Shown: positions 53,389 through 63,017 of the stretch, piece by piece
Numbering within the stretch: the stretch's first letter is position 1
How the letters are laid out: every line of letters starts with the position of its first letter
Source of the DNA: Planococcus circulans
Lineage (GTDB): Bacteria > Bacillota > Bacilli > Bacillales_A > Planococcaceae
Reading direction: 5' to 3'
Assembly: GCF_020023385.1 (NCBI RefSeq)
Contig: NZ_JAIQCL010000001.1
Coordinates: forward strand, 558,001-622,000
DNA: 64,000 bases
Notes under the pieces: generated by a model
Seen by the model: the letters and a program-made list of their open reading frames with translations, nothing else
Told to the model about the DNA's origin: nothing
Databases searched by the model: none
Position numbers and translations under genes: made by a program

Positions 53389-54553
53389 TCGCATAGAAAC
53401 CAAGTTTATTCACTCTACCGGAGTTGATCCATTGACGGGTGCTGTAAATGTACCGATTTATTTGTCCTCAACATTCCACCAGAAAAGTTTAGATTCATTC
53501 GGTCCCTTCGATTACAGCCGTTCCGGAAATCCGACGCGTCTGGCATTGGAAGAAACCATCGCAAATCTTGAAGGCGGCAAGCGCGGCTTCGCTTTTTCTT
53601 CAGGAATGGCCGCCATCTCTTCCGCTTTCATGCTCCTGTCTTCAGGCGATCATGTCCTGGTGTCAGAAGATGTCTACGGAGGTACGTACCGTTTCATCAC
53701 GGAGGTTTTGGATAAATTCAATATCGAGTATACGTTCGTCAACATGACTGACCTGAATGAAATGGCCAATGCGATCCAGCCGAACACCAAAGTGGTCTAC
53801 TTGGAAACACCTTCGAATCCGACAATGAACATCACAGATATCGAGATTGCAGCAAAACTGGCAAAAGCCAATGGTTGCCTAACTTTCGTCGATAATACAT
53901 TCATGACGCCGCTTTATCAGAACCCATTGGCTCTTGGCGCAGATATCGTTCTTCATAGCGCGACGAAATTCCTGTCAGGACATAGCGATGTCGTCGCGGG
54001 GCTTGCCGTCACAAAAGATGAAGAGCTCGGAAACCGCCTCGGCTTTATTCAAAACACGTTTGGTTCGGTGTTAGGGGCACAGGATTCCTACCTGCTGATC
54101 CAGGGCATCAAAACTCTAGGTGCCCGCCTTGGCCAGTCATCCGAGTCGGCTCGTACCATTGCTGAGTACTTGCACAACCACCCATTGATCGAAGAAGTCT
54201 ATTACCCAGGATTTTCATTCCATCCCGGCAACCCGATCCACGAACGCCAGGCAAAAAGTGCAGGTGCTGTCCTGTCTTTCCGTCTAAAAGATAAAAAATC
54301 AGCCCGCGTCTTTGTGGAACACCTGCGGATTCCGGTATTTGCAGTCAGCCTGGGCGCTGTCGAGTCGATCTTGTCGTATCCGGCAACCATGTCCCATGGC
54401 TCTATGCCTGTTGAAGAACGTGAGAAACGCGGCATCACGGATGGCTTGCTCCGTTATTCGGTCGGCCTTGAACATCCCGATGATCTCGTGCAGGATCTTA
54501 CACAGGCACTGGCTCAAGTAGCCCGCCGCAACGGCTTGAGCATCGCTAACTAG
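53381..54553 (+). CDS. metC: Cystathionine beta-lyase (MetC)
   Basis: 390 residues. Same PLP family: DYSRSGNPTRLALEE, AFSSGMAAISSAF and PLP lysine in HSATKFLSGHSDVVAGL. It splits cystathionine to homocysteine. AGGAGG is nine bases before the ATG, inside the metI end. The order metI-metC with an upstream SAM riboswitch is as in Bacillus, which supports the assignment over a second gamma-synthase. Confidence 0.92.
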   Translation: MTDRIETKFIHSTGVDPLTGAVNVPIYLSSTFHQKSLDSFGPFDYSRSGNPTRLALEETIANLEGGKRGFAFSSGMAAISSAFMLLSSGDHVLVSEDVYGGTYRFITEVLDKFNIEYTFVNMTDLNEMANAIQPNTKVVYLETPSNPTMNITDIEIAAKLAKANGCLTFVDNTFMTPLYQNPLALGADIVLHSATKFLSGHSDVVAGLAVTKDEELGNRLGFIQNTFGSVLGAQDSYLLIQGIKTLGARLGQSSESARTIAEYLHNHPLIEEVYYPGFSFHPGNPIHERQAKSAGAVLSFRLKDKKSARVFVEHLRIPVFAVSLGAVESILSYPATMSHGSMPVEEREKRGITDGLLRYSVGLEHPDDLVQDLTQALAQVARRNGLSIAN

Positions 54554-54588
54554 ATAAAAATCCTTAGAGAGAAAGAAGGAAAAATCAT

Positions 54589-55695
54589 ATGACAACGACT
54601 CAAACGGTCACAGCACCATTCAAGGCAGATCACGTCGGAAGCCTGCTTCGGCCGGCTTCCTTACATAAAGCAAGAGAAGATTACAAAGCTGGAGCAATTT
54701 CAGCAGAGGAACTTCGGGAAATCGAAACGAAGGAAATCAAACATATCGTCGAGAAACAAATCGAGGTCGGCTTAAAAGCGGTCACAGACGGTGAATTTAG
54801 ACGATCGTGGTGGCATTTGGATTTCATGGAGCATATCAATGGCTTTGAAGGTTATGTGCCAGAATCCGGTTATCAATTTGCCGGCGAAGAAACAGAGCGT
54901 TATGATGTCCGGAACACCGGTGAAATCTCCTTTGATGACAGCCATCCGTTCATCAGGGATTTCCTTGAACTCAAAGACATCGTTGATGGCAGAGCAGTTC
55001 CGAAGTTAACGATTCCAAGCCCCAACCAATTTTTCAACGCCGGCATCCGCGATAATTCAATTTATCCGGACATTGAAGAATACGCACAAGCCATCATCCA
55101 TGTGTATCGCGATGCGATTCAGGCATTCTATCAGGCAGGCGTCCGTTACCTGCAGATCGACGACGTTTATATCGCCGGCCTTTCTTCACCGGAGATTCCA
55201 TTCAGCGAAGGCGATTACGACCGCGACTATTTAATTGATTTGGCACTTCGCGTAACCAATGGCGCACTTGAAGGAAAGCCAGAGGATCTGACAGTGACAA
55301 CTCATCTATGCCGTGGAAACTATAAGTCGAAATGGGCTTTCGAAGGCAGCTACGCCTTAATCGCACCAACGATCTTCGCAAAAGAAAAAGTGGACGGGTT
55401 CTTCCTTGAATATGACGATGACCGTTCCGGCTCATTCAAACCGCTGGAACATATTCCAGCAGGCGGCGCAAAAGTCGTCTTGGGCGTCTTCACCTCGAAG
55501 AACGGAGAACTGGAAGACAAGGAATCCATCAAAGCACGCGTCGCGGAAGCTGCCGAATTTGTGCCGCTTGAGCAATTATGCATCAGCCCGCAATGCGGCT
55601 TTGCTTCTACTCATCACGGCAACGAACTGACAGAACAGCAGCAATGGGATAAATTAAAGTATATTGTGGACGTTTCTAAAGAGATTTTCGGATGA
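54589..55695 (+). CDS. MetE-C-like cobalamin-independent methyltransferase (YxjG/YxjH)
   Basis: 368 residues, corresponding to the C-terminal catalytic half of MetE: ADHVGSLLRPA, GEFRRSWWHLDF, YLQIDDVYIAGL, TTHLCRGNYKSKWA and SPQCGFAST, which hold the zinc ligands. It is a short YxjG/YxjH-type protein that can make methionine from homocysteine with a methyl donor still debated. It is the third gene after metI-metC, under the same riboswitch. Confidence 0.9.
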   Translation: MTTTQTVTAPFKADHVGSLLRPASLHKAREDYKAGAISAEELREIETKEIKHIVEKQIEVGLKAVTDGEFRRSWWHLDFMEHINGFEGYVPESGYQFAGEETERYDVRNTGEISFDDSHPFIRDFLELKDIVDGRAVPKLTIPSPNQFFNAGIRDNSIYPDIEEYAQAIIHVYRDAIQAFYQAGVRYLQIDDVYIAGLSSPEIPFSEGDYDRDYLIDLALRVTNGALEGKPEDLTVTTHLCRGNYKSKWAFEGSYALIAPTIFAKEKVDGFFLEYDDDRSGSFKPLEHIPAGGAKVVLGVFTSKNGELEDKESIKARVAEAAEFVPLEQLCISPQCGFASTHHGNELTEQQQWDKLKYIVDVSKEIFG

Positions 55696-55705
55696 ATGGA
55701 GATGA

Positions 55706-55743
55706 CAAAGCTCTTTGCCGACCCGGCAAAGAGCTTTGTTCTG
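55706..55743 (+). terminator. Hairpin ending the methionine operon
   Basis: Perfect ACAAAGCTCTTTGCC / GGCAAAGAGCTTTGT stem with a five-base loop. The T-tract is short, so termination may be partial. Confidence 0.7.
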
Positions 55744-55765
55744 ACTTCAGATTCATCAGCTGAGC

Positions 55766-55811
55766 GTTTGTGGTCGTTCAGAGATATTTGGTGCCGTTCA
55801 GGCAAAATCCA
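55766..55811 (+). repeat. 20-bp-period repeat, upstream cluster (2 units)
   Basis: Two units, GTTTGTGGTCGTTCAGAGAT (55766-55785) and ATTTGGTGCCGTTCAGGCAA (55786-55805), ending AATCCA. Same period, same CGTTCA core and same AATCCA tail as the cluster after the iron operon. Confidence 0.65.
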
Positions 55812-55952
55812 CAGAAGCGAAAATGTTTTTACTTTGATTTACTTCTTTTTTAAATGGCTATTAAGAATTTACAATATTAGTTATATAAACCTATTATCTG
55901 TATGGAAATTGATCAAAAAAGCAAATTTTTTAATATACTTCACGAAGAATGA

Positions 55953-55980
55953 TTGACATTCTCAATTAGCCCTCTATAAT
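55953..55980 (+). promoter_or_regulatory. Sigma-A promoter of the iron ABC operon
   Basis: Perfect TTGACA (55953-55958), 16-base spacer, perfect TATAAT (55975-55980). The Fur box follows at the expected start site. Confidence 0.85.
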
Positions 55981-55986
55981 TGGTAC

Positions 55987-56005
55987 TGAGAATGATTTTC
56001 ATTTA
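55987..56005 (+). promoter_or_regulatory. Fur box of the iron ABC operon
   Basis: TGAGAATGATTTTCATTTA, close to the GATAATGATTATCATTATC Fur consensus (GAGAATGATTTTCATT core). It overlaps the predicted transcription start, so iron-bound Fur should block the promoter. Confidence 0.85.
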
Positions 56006-56039
56006 ACTTCTCAATTACATAACAAAGGGAGAGACATCT

Positions 56040-57107
56040 ATGAACAAACTTTTTTACCTTGTACTAGCTTTCTTGCTTCTTGTGTTAACGGCATGCGGAA
56101 ACGGCGATGCATCCGAACCGGCAACAACTGATGCTACCGAGGAAGCGCCTGAAAGCACTGAGGTTAACTTATACACTGCAAGACATTATGATGTTGACGA
56201 TGAACTGTATAAGAAATTCGAAGAAGAAACTGGCATTAAAGTAAACCTCATCAAGGGGGAAGCAGATGAATTGCTTGAGCGTATCAAACGCGAAGGCGAT
56301 GGCACTGAAGCAGATTTATTCTTAACTGCAGATGCTGGACGCCTATTCCGTGCAAAAGACGATGGATTGCTTCAGGCAGTGTCGAGTGACCTTCTAAACG
56401 AGCAGATTCCAGAAAACTTCCGTGACACTGATCAAATGTGGTACGGCTTAACTAAACGCGCACGCGTAATTGTCTATGATAAAAACACAGTGAAACCCGA
56501 AGAGCTTTCAACATACGAAGCATTGACAGAAGATGCTTGGAAGGGCCGTGTATTGATCCGTAGCTCCGAAAATGTCTACAACCAGTCATTATTGGCTTCA
56601 TTCATCGAGCTGGATGGTGAAGAGCAGGCAAAAGAATGGGCTGCAGGACTGGTGGAGAATTTCGCCCGTGACCCTGAAGGCGGAGACCGTGATCAAGCCA
56701 AAGCGATTGCTGCAGGAGTCGGCGATGTCGCCATTATGAATAGCTACTACTTCGGACAGATGCTGAATTCTGAAGATCCGGCTGAAGTGGAAGTTGCAGA
56801 AAGCCTCGGCTTATTCTTCCCGAACCAGGAAACGACTGGAACCCACGTAAATGTCAGTGGCGCAGGAGTTGTCAAGGCTTCCAAGAACAAAGAAAATGCC
56901 ATTAAACTGCTTGAGTTCCTATCTGCTCCAGAAGCACAAGGAACGTTTGCAGAAGCCAATTATGAGTATCCGGTAAATCCACAAGTTGAGCCTTCTGAAC
57001 TGCTGAAATCATGGGGCGAGTTCGAGGAGCAGGACATCCCATTATCTGTTTTGGGAGAAAACAATGCAAAATCGATTTTGATTTTTAATGAAGTAGGCTG
57101 GAAATAA
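56040..57107 (+). CDS. Ferric iron ABC transporter substrate-binding lipoprotein (FbpA/FutA family)
   Basis: 355 residues. Lipobox LTAC (Cys19), then VNLYTARHYDVDDELYKKFE of the iron-binding FbpA/FutA family, with later Tyr residues (NSYYFGQM, EYPVNP) that can chelate iron(III). It hands Fe3+ to the permease. It has a Fur box at its promoter and is first in a three-gene operon. The ATG follows AGGGAGAG. Confidence 0.92.
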   Translation: MNKLFYLVLAFLLLVLTACGNGDASEPATTDATEEAPESTEVNLYTARHYDVDDELYKKFEEETGIKVNLIKGEADELLERIKREGDGTEADLFLTADAGRLFRAKDDGLLQAVSSDLLNEQIPENFRDTDQMWYGLTKRARVIVYDKNTVKPEELSTYEALTEDAWKGRVLIRSSENVYNQSLLASFIELDGEEQAKEWAAGLVENFARDPEGGDRDQAKAIAAGVGDVAIMNSYYFGQMLNSEDPAEVEVAESLGLFFPNQETTGTHVNVSGAGVVKASKNKENAIKLLEFLSAPEAQGTFAEANYEYPVNPQVEPSELLKSWGEFEEQDIPLSVLGENNAKSILIFNEVGWK

Positions 57108-57180
57108 TCGTTATGCTGTCCCCTTGCTGTGTGTGTTTAGCAGCAAGGGATTTCTTGCGATTGGAAGGGTGTAGAGGAAC

Positions 57181-58812
57181 ATGCAAAGAAGATTAGCAAA
57201 TGTAAATGTTTGGACGGTTGCAGCCATCGCTATTATCGCTGCCTTGTTTTTGCCGAACTTAACGATTGTAACGGGCCTGCTCACACCCTCCAATGAAAAC
57301 TGGGAGCATATGAAAGAGTTCGTCCTATGGTCCTTCGTCAAAAATTCTGTGATTTTGGTTGTTGCTACTGCTGTATCGACGATTATCATCGGCCTGAGCC
57401 TGGCGTGGCTGATTGCCCAATACCAGTTCCCATTCCGTCGATTTTTGAAATGGGCATTGATCTTGCCACTTTCCATTCCACCTTTTATCGGTGCTTATAC
57501 ATACCATGGCATCGTCAATTATACTGGCGTGATCCAGACAACGCTTCGCGAGCATTTTGGCATGGCATTGAATCCGGCGCACTTCGACATCATGAACCTG
57601 CCAGGTGCAATTTTCATCTATACGATTTTTCTCTTTCCATATGTTTATACCATTTCTCAAGTTTTTCTGTCGCAGCAATCCGCTTCTTTAATTGAGAGTA
57701 CCCGGTTGCTCGGAAAAGGGGCATGGCGAACGTTTTTCCAGGTCGTTGTTCCGATTTCCCGGATTTCCATCATTGCGGGCGCCAGTTTGGTTGTCCTTGA
57801 AGTGCTGAATGATTATGGAGTGGTGAAATACTACGGCATTCAGACCTTTACAACAGCAATCTTTCAAACATGGTTCGGCTTGGGCGACCTCGAAACATCC
57901 ATTAAGCTCGCAGCTTCCTTGATGGGTTTTGTCATAGTGATCCTACTTATTGAAAAAATACTGAGAGGCAGACGGCAGTACAGTTATTCTTCCACTAAAG
58001 TTCGCCCCCTTCCGCTTATCCAACTGACAGGCTGGAAGGCATTTGCAGCAGCTGGCTATGGTTTCGCCATACTGGGCTTAGGATTTTTCATACCTGTTGC
58101 CCAGCTGATCGATTGGACGATTTTGACTTTTGGAACCATTCCACTTGATGATTTCATGGCTTATATGAGAAACTCCATCTTTGTGGCAGGATTCAGCGCC
58201 GCAGCCATTATCATTTTCGCATTGATCGTCGGCAATTTCGCCCGCCTTGTTCAGGGACGATTGGCTAAACTGCTGCCGAAACTGACAGTTCTTGGCTACT
58301 CTATTCCCGGAGCAGTCATTGCAGTGGCTGTCGTAACCGCCTTTGTCGCATTGGATGAGTTTCTGGCCCCGCTTTATCGAATGGCCGGCATGAATACAAC
58401 ACTCGTCCTCAGCGTCAGTATCCTGTTGCTTATCACTGCTTACATCATCCGCTTTTTCGCGATCGGCTTTAGTTCGATCGAGACTGGCTATGATAAAATC
58501 GGAACGGATTTTCAGGATGCTTCCCGCCTCCTTGGTGCCGGGCTGACGAGAACTTTTTTCAAAGTGGATATGCCCTTAATGAAAGGCGCGATTATCAGTG
58601 GCTTCATCTTAGTTTTTATCGATGTGCTGAAAGAAATTCCGTTAACCTTGATTTTAAGGCCGTTTAATTTTGATACACTTTCTACAAAAGCTTTTCAGTA
58701 TGCAAGTGATGAAAAAATCATGGAAGCTTCCCAAGCTTCTTTATTGATTGTTGGCATCAGTGCTTTAGCCATCGTCATCTTTTATAAGTTTTTGGAAAAG
58801 GAGATGGATTGA
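57181..58812 (+). CDS. Ferric iron ABC transporter permease, fused double-domain (FbpB/SfuB)
   Basis: 543 residues with about twelve membrane helices: two copies of the BPD inner-membrane domain in one chain, each with an EAA-like loop (ESTRLLGKGAWRTFFQVVVP and DASRLLGAGLTRTFFKVDMP). It forms the membrane pore for Fe3+ import. It follows the binding protein by 73 bases and ends one base before the ATPase gene. Confidence 0.93.
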   Translation: MQRRLANVNVWTVAAIAIIAALFLPNLTIVTGLLTPSNENWEHMKEFVLWSFVKNSVILVVATAVSTIIIGLSLAWLIAQYQFPFRRFLKWALILPLSIPPFIGAYTYHGIVNYTGVIQTTLREHFGMALNPAHFDIMNLPGAIFIYTIFLFPYVYTISQVFLSQQSASLIESTRLLGKGAWRTFFQVVVPISRISIIAGASLVVLEVLNDYGVVKYYGIQTFTTAIFQTWFGLGDLETSIKLAASLMGFVIVILLIEKILRGRRQYSYSSTKVRPLPLIQLTGWKAFAAAGYGFAILGLGFFIPVAQLIDWTILTFGTIPLDDFMAYMRNSIFVAGFSAAAIIIFALIVGNFARLVQGRLAKLLPKLTVLGYSIPGAVIAVAVVTAFVALDEFLAPLYRMAGMNTTLVLSVSILLLITAYIIRFFAIGFSSIETGYDKIGTDFQDASRLLGAGLTRTFFKVDMPLMKGAIISGFILVFIDVLKEIPLTLILRPFNFDTLSTKAFQYASDEKIMEASQASLLIVGISALAIVIFYKFLEKEMD

Positions 58813-58813
58813 C

Positions 58814-59557
58814 ATGTTTGTATCGATTGAAAACCTAAGCTTTTCCTATCCGAATACAAGAGTTCCTGCACTCGATAATTTCTCATTGCAGATTGAAAAA
58901 GGAGAAGTGATCTCGATTCTCGGAAGAAGCGGAAGTGGGAAAAGCACGGTTTTGCGTTTGTTGGCCGGGCTTGAAAAACCATCTAATGGAAAAATCGCGA
59001 TTCAAGATCAGGTTCTTGTTGATGACCGCAATTTTGTACAGCCTGAAAAGCGTGGAATCGGCATGGTGTTTCAGGACTATGCGCTGTTTCCTCATTTGAC
59101 GGTTGCTGACAATATCTTGTTTGGTCTTTTCCGCCTGAAAAAAGCTGCAAAGCAGAAGCGCCTCCAGGAAGTCTTGGAGCTCGTAGAACTGCAGGGCTAT
59201 GCAAAGCGCTATCCCCATCAATTGAGCGGTGGCCAGCAGCAGCGTGTAGCGATAGCGAGAGCACTTGCTCCAAACCCTTACCTTCTCTTACTCGATGAAC
59301 CATTCAGCAATCTGGATGCAGAGCTGCAGGAGAAAATACGCAAAGAGTTGCGGGATATTCTGAAAAAAGCTAACATCACTTCCATTTTTGTCACGCATGA
59401 TGAAAAGGATGCCCATATCCTCGCAGATCGGATTGTCAAAATCAGAAATGGCCGAACCAACTTTATCGGTCGCCCATGTGATTTGCTTGATGTTTATCGA
59501 AATGAAAAACAAAGTATTCCATCAGTATCAGAAGATAAAGAACTCTTGTATACCTGA
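58814..59557 (+). CDS. Ferric iron ABC transporter ATP-binding protein (FbpC)
   Basis: 247 residues. Walker A GRSGSGKST, Q-loop GMVFQDYALFPHLTV, signature LSGGQQQR, Walker B LLLLDEPFSNLDAEL, switch His in VTHDE. The short form lacks the C-terminal regulatory domain of longer CysA/PotA-like ATPases. It is last gene of the iron operon, with an AAGGAG site inside the permease end. Confidence 0.93.
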   Translation: MFVSIENLSFSYPNTRVPALDNFSLQIEKGEVISILGRSGSGKSTVLRLLAGLEKPSNGKIAIQDQVLVDDRNFVQPEKRGIGMVFQDYALFPHLTVADNILFGLFRLKKAAKQKRLQEVLELVELQGYAKRYPHQLSGGQQQRVAIARALAPNPYLLLLDEPFSNLDAELQEKIRKELRDILKKANITSIFVTHDEKDAHILADRIVKIRNGRTNFIGRPCDLLDVYRNEKQSIPSVSEDKELLYT

Positions 59558-59558
59558 A

Positions 59559-59608
59559 AAAAGCCAACGCCCGCTCTGTAAGCAGCGGTGTGTTGGCTAT
59601 TTTTTATT
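59559..59608 (+). terminator. Terminator of the iron ABC operon
   Basis: AAAAAGCCAACGCC-CGCT .. AGCG-GTGTGTTGGCT stem followed by an ATTTTTTA tail. Confidence 0.82.
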
Positions 59609-59631
59609 CCTATTCGTTTCAATTTCGAAGC

Positions 59632-59717
59632 ATTTATAGTCGTTTAAATGGATTTGTGGGCATTCAGGCAGATTTGTGGGCGTTCAAAAAAATTTGCAGT
59701 CGTTCAGCCAAAATCCA
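59632..59717 (+). repeat. 20-bp-period degenerate tandem repeat, downstream cluster (4 units)
   Basis: Four units of exactly 20 bp at 59632, 59652, 59672 and 59692 with core ATTT-TGG-CGTTCA (for example ATTTGTGGGCATTCAGGCAG, ATTTGTGGGCGTTCAAAAAA), ending AATCCA. The same family sits upstream of the iron operon. No protein is encoded. Confidence 0.75.
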
Positions 59718-59779
59718 TGCAAAAAAACCCAGCCGCCTGATAACAGCGAATGGGTTTCTTCTATTAATATAAGTATGGT

Positions 59780-61018
59780 TTAGTTTTCTCCAGCTGCCGA
59801 TAAGCTTGCCGTTTTTTGCTTCAGATCATCCGTTTCAATCGTTTTACGGGCAACACCTGTCTCTATTGCTGCTCTAGCAACTGCAGCCGCAACTGCAGAA
59901 GCTACACGCAAATCAAATGGTTTCGGGATGACATAATCTTCATGCAGCTCATCTGTCTCCAATAAACCCGCTATCGCTTCGACAGCAGCGATTTTCATCG
60001 CGTCGTTGATATCTGTAGCCAGGACATCCAAGGCACCTCTAAAGAGACCTGGGAAAGCCAATACATTGTTGACCTGGTTCGGGAAGTCGGAGCGTCCTGT
60101 GCCCACGACTCTGGCTCCCGCCCGCTTCGCCAAATGCGGAAGAATTTCAGGATTCGGATTGGCCATTGCAAAGATGATGGCATCGCTGTTCATGGTTCTG
60201 ACCATCTCTTCAGTCAAAGCACCTTCTGCCGAAACGCCGATAAAGACATCCGCTCCGTGGATGACATCTGCCAATAAGCCTTCCTTGCGGTCGTAATTGC
60301 TCATTTCAGCCACTTCTTCTTTATATGGATTCATGCCATTTTTGCGCCCTTTGTAAATGGCACCTTTCGTATCACACATGATCAGATGGCCGAAGCCGAA
60401 TTTACTCAGTAATTTAACAATGGCAATCCCCGCAGCTCCTGCACCGTTTACAACGATTTTGGTTTCCTGCACGTCCTTGCCCACCAATTTCAATGCATTG
60501 ATCAGGCCAGCCAATGTAACGATGGCGGTGCCATGTTGATCATCATGAAACACGGGGATGCCCATCTCTTTTTTCAGGCGCTCTTCCACAATGAAACAAG
60601 TAGGGGCTGAAATGTCTTCAAGGTTGACGCCGCCGAAACCCGGTTCAAGCAATTTCACCGTTTGGATGATGGTTTCAGCATCTGTCGTATCCAGGCAAAT
60701 CGGGAATGCATCCACTCCAGCAAATTCCTTGAACAATATAGCCTTTCCTTCCATAACCGGCAATGCTGCCAGCGGCCCTATATTGCCAAGTCCCAGGACA
60801 GCTGTACCGTCTGTAACTACAGCAACCATATTGCTCTTCATCGTATAGTCGTGGACTTTCGCTGGATCTGCAGCGATCTCCCTGCAAGGTTCAGCAACTC
60901 CTGGAGAATAAGCGAGGCTCAAGTCCCTTTCGTTTTCTACTGCCACTTTCGACCGAATCTCCAATTTCCCTTGATGCGTCCGATGCAATTGCAACGAGTC
61001 GTTTTTCAGCTTAGACAT
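59780..61018 (-). CDS. NAD(P)-dependent malic enzyme (YtsJ/MaeB-like)
   Basis: 412 residues, short bacterial form without phosphotransacetylase domain. Catalytic SLAYSPGVAEPC, YTMKSNMVAVVTDGTAVLGLG, VFHDDQHGTAIVT and the Rossmann site VNGAGAAGIAIVKLL. It decarboxylates malate to pyruvate. Starts at the ATG nine bases after AGGGAG; an in-frame ATG upstream lacks a site. It is monocistronic; malate made by malate synthase could feed it. Confidence 0.93.
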   Translation of the reverse strand: MSKLKNDSLQLHRTHQGKLEIRSKVAVENERDLSLAYSPGVAEPCREIAADPAKVHDYTMKSNMVAVVTDGTAVLGLGNIGPLAALPVMEGKAILFKEFAGVDAFPICLDTTDAETIIQTVKLLEPGFGGVNLEDISAPTCFIVEERLKKEMGIPVFHDDQHGTAIVTLAGLINALKLVGKDVQETKIVVNGAGAAGIAIVKLLSKFGFGHLIMCDTKGAIYKGRKNGMNPYKEEVAEMSNYDRKEGLLADVIHGADVFIGVSAEGALTEEMVRTMNSDAIIFAMANPNPEILPHLAKRAGARVVGTGRSDFPNQVNNVLAFPGLFRGALDVLATDINDAMKIAAVEAIAGLLETDELHEDYVIPKPFDLRVASAVAAAVARAAIETGVARKTIETDDLKQKTASLSAAGEN

Positions 61019-61229
61019 TTGCCTCATCTCCCTTTGTTTATAATTGTTCATTATAAAGGGTATTCGAATAATTGAAAGAGTTTTCGCTCAATTCGGGAAA
61101 TTTCAGACTTTAGGCGGATAAAGCGTTAAAGGTTCATTACAAGGTTCATTTTCTTATTCTGACTATAAATTTCTGGCTCTTGTGAATCCCCTCAAAAACA
61201 GAATCGTTCCAATTGCTTTTTAACCATCT

Positions 61230-61994
61230 TTATATAGCTGTCCAGCCTCCATCAACCTTAATCGTTTCACCTGTTACAAAATTAGCCAAATTCGAAGCCA
61301 AATACAAAACCGCACCAGAGATGTCTTCAGGCTGTGATAAACCATCTAGCAAGATTCGATTGTCGACATCTTTTTTGAACTCCTTATCTTCAAACATACT
61401 TGCAGTCAGCTCAGTCTCGATAAAAGTCGGCGCCACTGCATTAACTCGAATCCCATGACTCGCCCATTCTACAGCCAAAGCTTTCGTCAACTGCACAAGG
61501 CCGCCTTTGCTCGAACAATAGGCAGCCCTTTTAATGTAACCGACAAATGCCATTTGGGAAGCAATGTTAATGATGCGCCCGCTCTGTTGTTCGAGCATGT
61601 ACCTCCCCGCCGCCTGACTAGCAAAGAATGCCGTCTTTAAGTTCAAGTCCAGCACCGTGTCCCAATCCTCTTCTGTCACTTCCATTGCTGGCTTTGCAAT
61701 ATTGACCCCTGCATTATTAATCAGCACATCGACGGTTCCAAATTCGGACGCTGCTGTGTCAATCAGTTTACGGATTTCCACAATATCGCTTAAATCTCCG
61801 GAAACAGCTATGCATTTTGGATTGTGCTTTTGCAGCTCGGTCAGTGCTGACTCCAGAACAGTTTGATTTCTTCCGGAAATTACTACATTGGCTTCCAACT
61901 TGGCGAAAGTCAGTGCGATGTCTTTTCCAATTCCCCTACTGCCTCCAGTAACAATGACTGTTTTGTTTTTCAATTCGGAGAAATAGTCGCTCAT
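61230..61994 (-). CDS. Short-chain dehydrogenase/reductase (SDR)
   Basis: 254 residues, classical SDR: TGGSRGIGKDIALTF, NNAGVNIAK, catalytic Ser and Tyr-x3-Lys in SQMAFVGYIKRAAYCSSKGG, and C-terminal VDGGWT. NADP preference is suggested by SGRNQ after strand 2. Its ATG overlaps the stop of the 3-hydroxyacyl-CoA dehydrogenase gene by four bases, so both act on related hydroxy acids or CoA esters. Likely a hydroxy-acid dehydrogenase. Confidence 0.9.
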   Translation of the reverse strand: MSDYFSELKNKTVIVTGGSRGIGKDIALTFAKLEANVVISGRNQTVLESALTELQKHNPKCIAVSGDLSDIVEIRKLIDTAASEFGTVDVLINNAGVNIAKPAMEVTEEDWDTVLDLNLKTAFFASQAAGRYMLEQQSGRIINIASQMAFVGYIKRAAYCSSKGGLVQLTKALAVEWASHGIRVNAVAPTFIETELTASMFEDKEFKKDVDNRILLDGLSQPEDISGAVLYLASNLANFVTGETIKVDGGWTAI

Positions 61995-62938
61995 TCAGAT
62001 TTCCCCACTTTCAAATCATTTTTTAAAAAGTGAATTAATATCTGTTCCCGCTCTTCGTTCAACCTTACTGAAGTATCAGGATTCCAGGAATAAAACCCTT
62101 CTCCACTTTTATCGCCCAACTTGTTTTCTTCAACCAGCTTTGACAAAGTTTCACCTGAGCGTTGGTCTGTCGCCAAATCCTCGAACAAATAATTGGAAAT
62201 TGCCGAGAAGACATCCAGTCCTCCCATATCCGCCGTCATAAGTGGTCCTGTAACAGGTAACCTGCGTCCGATACTGTAGGTAACTGCCGCATCGATATCT
62301 TCTTTTGAAGCGGCTCCAGCATCCAATAATGCCTGTGCCTCTCGGAATAAAGCATATTGCAGACGATTACCGATGAATCCTGGAATTTCCTTATTGAGCA
62401 ATATCGGTTTCTTATTCATAACTTGTAAAAGTTCCATTGCCCGTTGAATGGTTTTTTCATTCGTATACTGACCTTTTACCACTTCTACCAATGGAATAAG
62501 GTGTCCTGGATTCCAAAAATGAGTCACCACAAAACGCTCAGGATGTCTCAGATCTTCAGCCAATAAACTCGGTTTGAAACCGGAAGTATTGCTGGCAATG
62601 ATCACTTCATCTCCAATTATCTTTTCCAATCGATTATACAAATCTTTTTTCAGATCTAAAATCTCAGGTATGACTTCGATAATGAAAGTGGAGTTAGAAA
62701 TTGCTTCTTCAAGAGAAGTGGTCAAGACAATGCCTTTTTTAATTTCTTCAGCCTGCTCAACTGTGATTAATTCGTTGTCTGTCATTACTTTGAGTTTATT
62801 ACTTAGTCCTCTATCAGCATTTTTAAGATCTTGCTCATTGATTCCGAAAACTTTTACGATTTGGCCGGCCCATGCCGCTGACAAGGCAATTGAATGGCCC
62901 ATCGTTCCTGCGCCAAGGATTGAAACTTTCTCCATCAT
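61991..62938 (-). CDS. 3-hydroxyacyl-CoA dehydrogenase family protein
   Basis: About 315 residues. NAD site SILGAGTMGHSIALSAAWAG, catalytic His-Glu region SNTSGF...FVVTHFWNPGHLIPLVEVVKG, and the C-terminal dimer domain with PGFIGNRLQYALFREA. The WNP-H motif is normal for 3-hydroxybutyryl-CoA dehydrogenases, though L-carnitine and L-gulonate dehydrogenases share the fold. The ATG follows GGAGAGG. It lies between the permease and the SDR gene. Confidence 0.9.
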   Translation of the reverse strand: MMEKVSILGAGTMGHSIALSAAWAGQIVKVFGINEQDLKNADRGLSNKLKVMTDNELITVEQAEEIKKGIVLTTSLEEAISNSTFIIEVIPEILDLKKDLYNRLEKIIGDEVIIASNTSGFKPSLLAEDLRHPERFVVTHFWNPGHLIPLVEVVKGQYTNEKTIQRAMELLQVMNKKPILLNKEIPGFIGNRLQYALFREAQALLDAGAASKEDIDAAVTYSIGRRLPVTGPLMTADMGGLDVFSAISNYLFEDLATDQRSGETLSKLVEENKLGDKSGEGFYSWNPDTSVRLNEEREQILIHFLKNDLKVGKSE

Positions 62939-63017
62939 CTGCACCTCTCCATCTTTTACTTGATAAAAAAACTGCCCAACAAACTTTATCATGCATCGTT
63001 TGTTGGGCGGTTTCATC

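Noticed and set aside
55766..59717. CRISPR array
   Set aside because: The repeat units are 20 bp, degenerate and contiguous with no spacers, and no cas genes are nearby.
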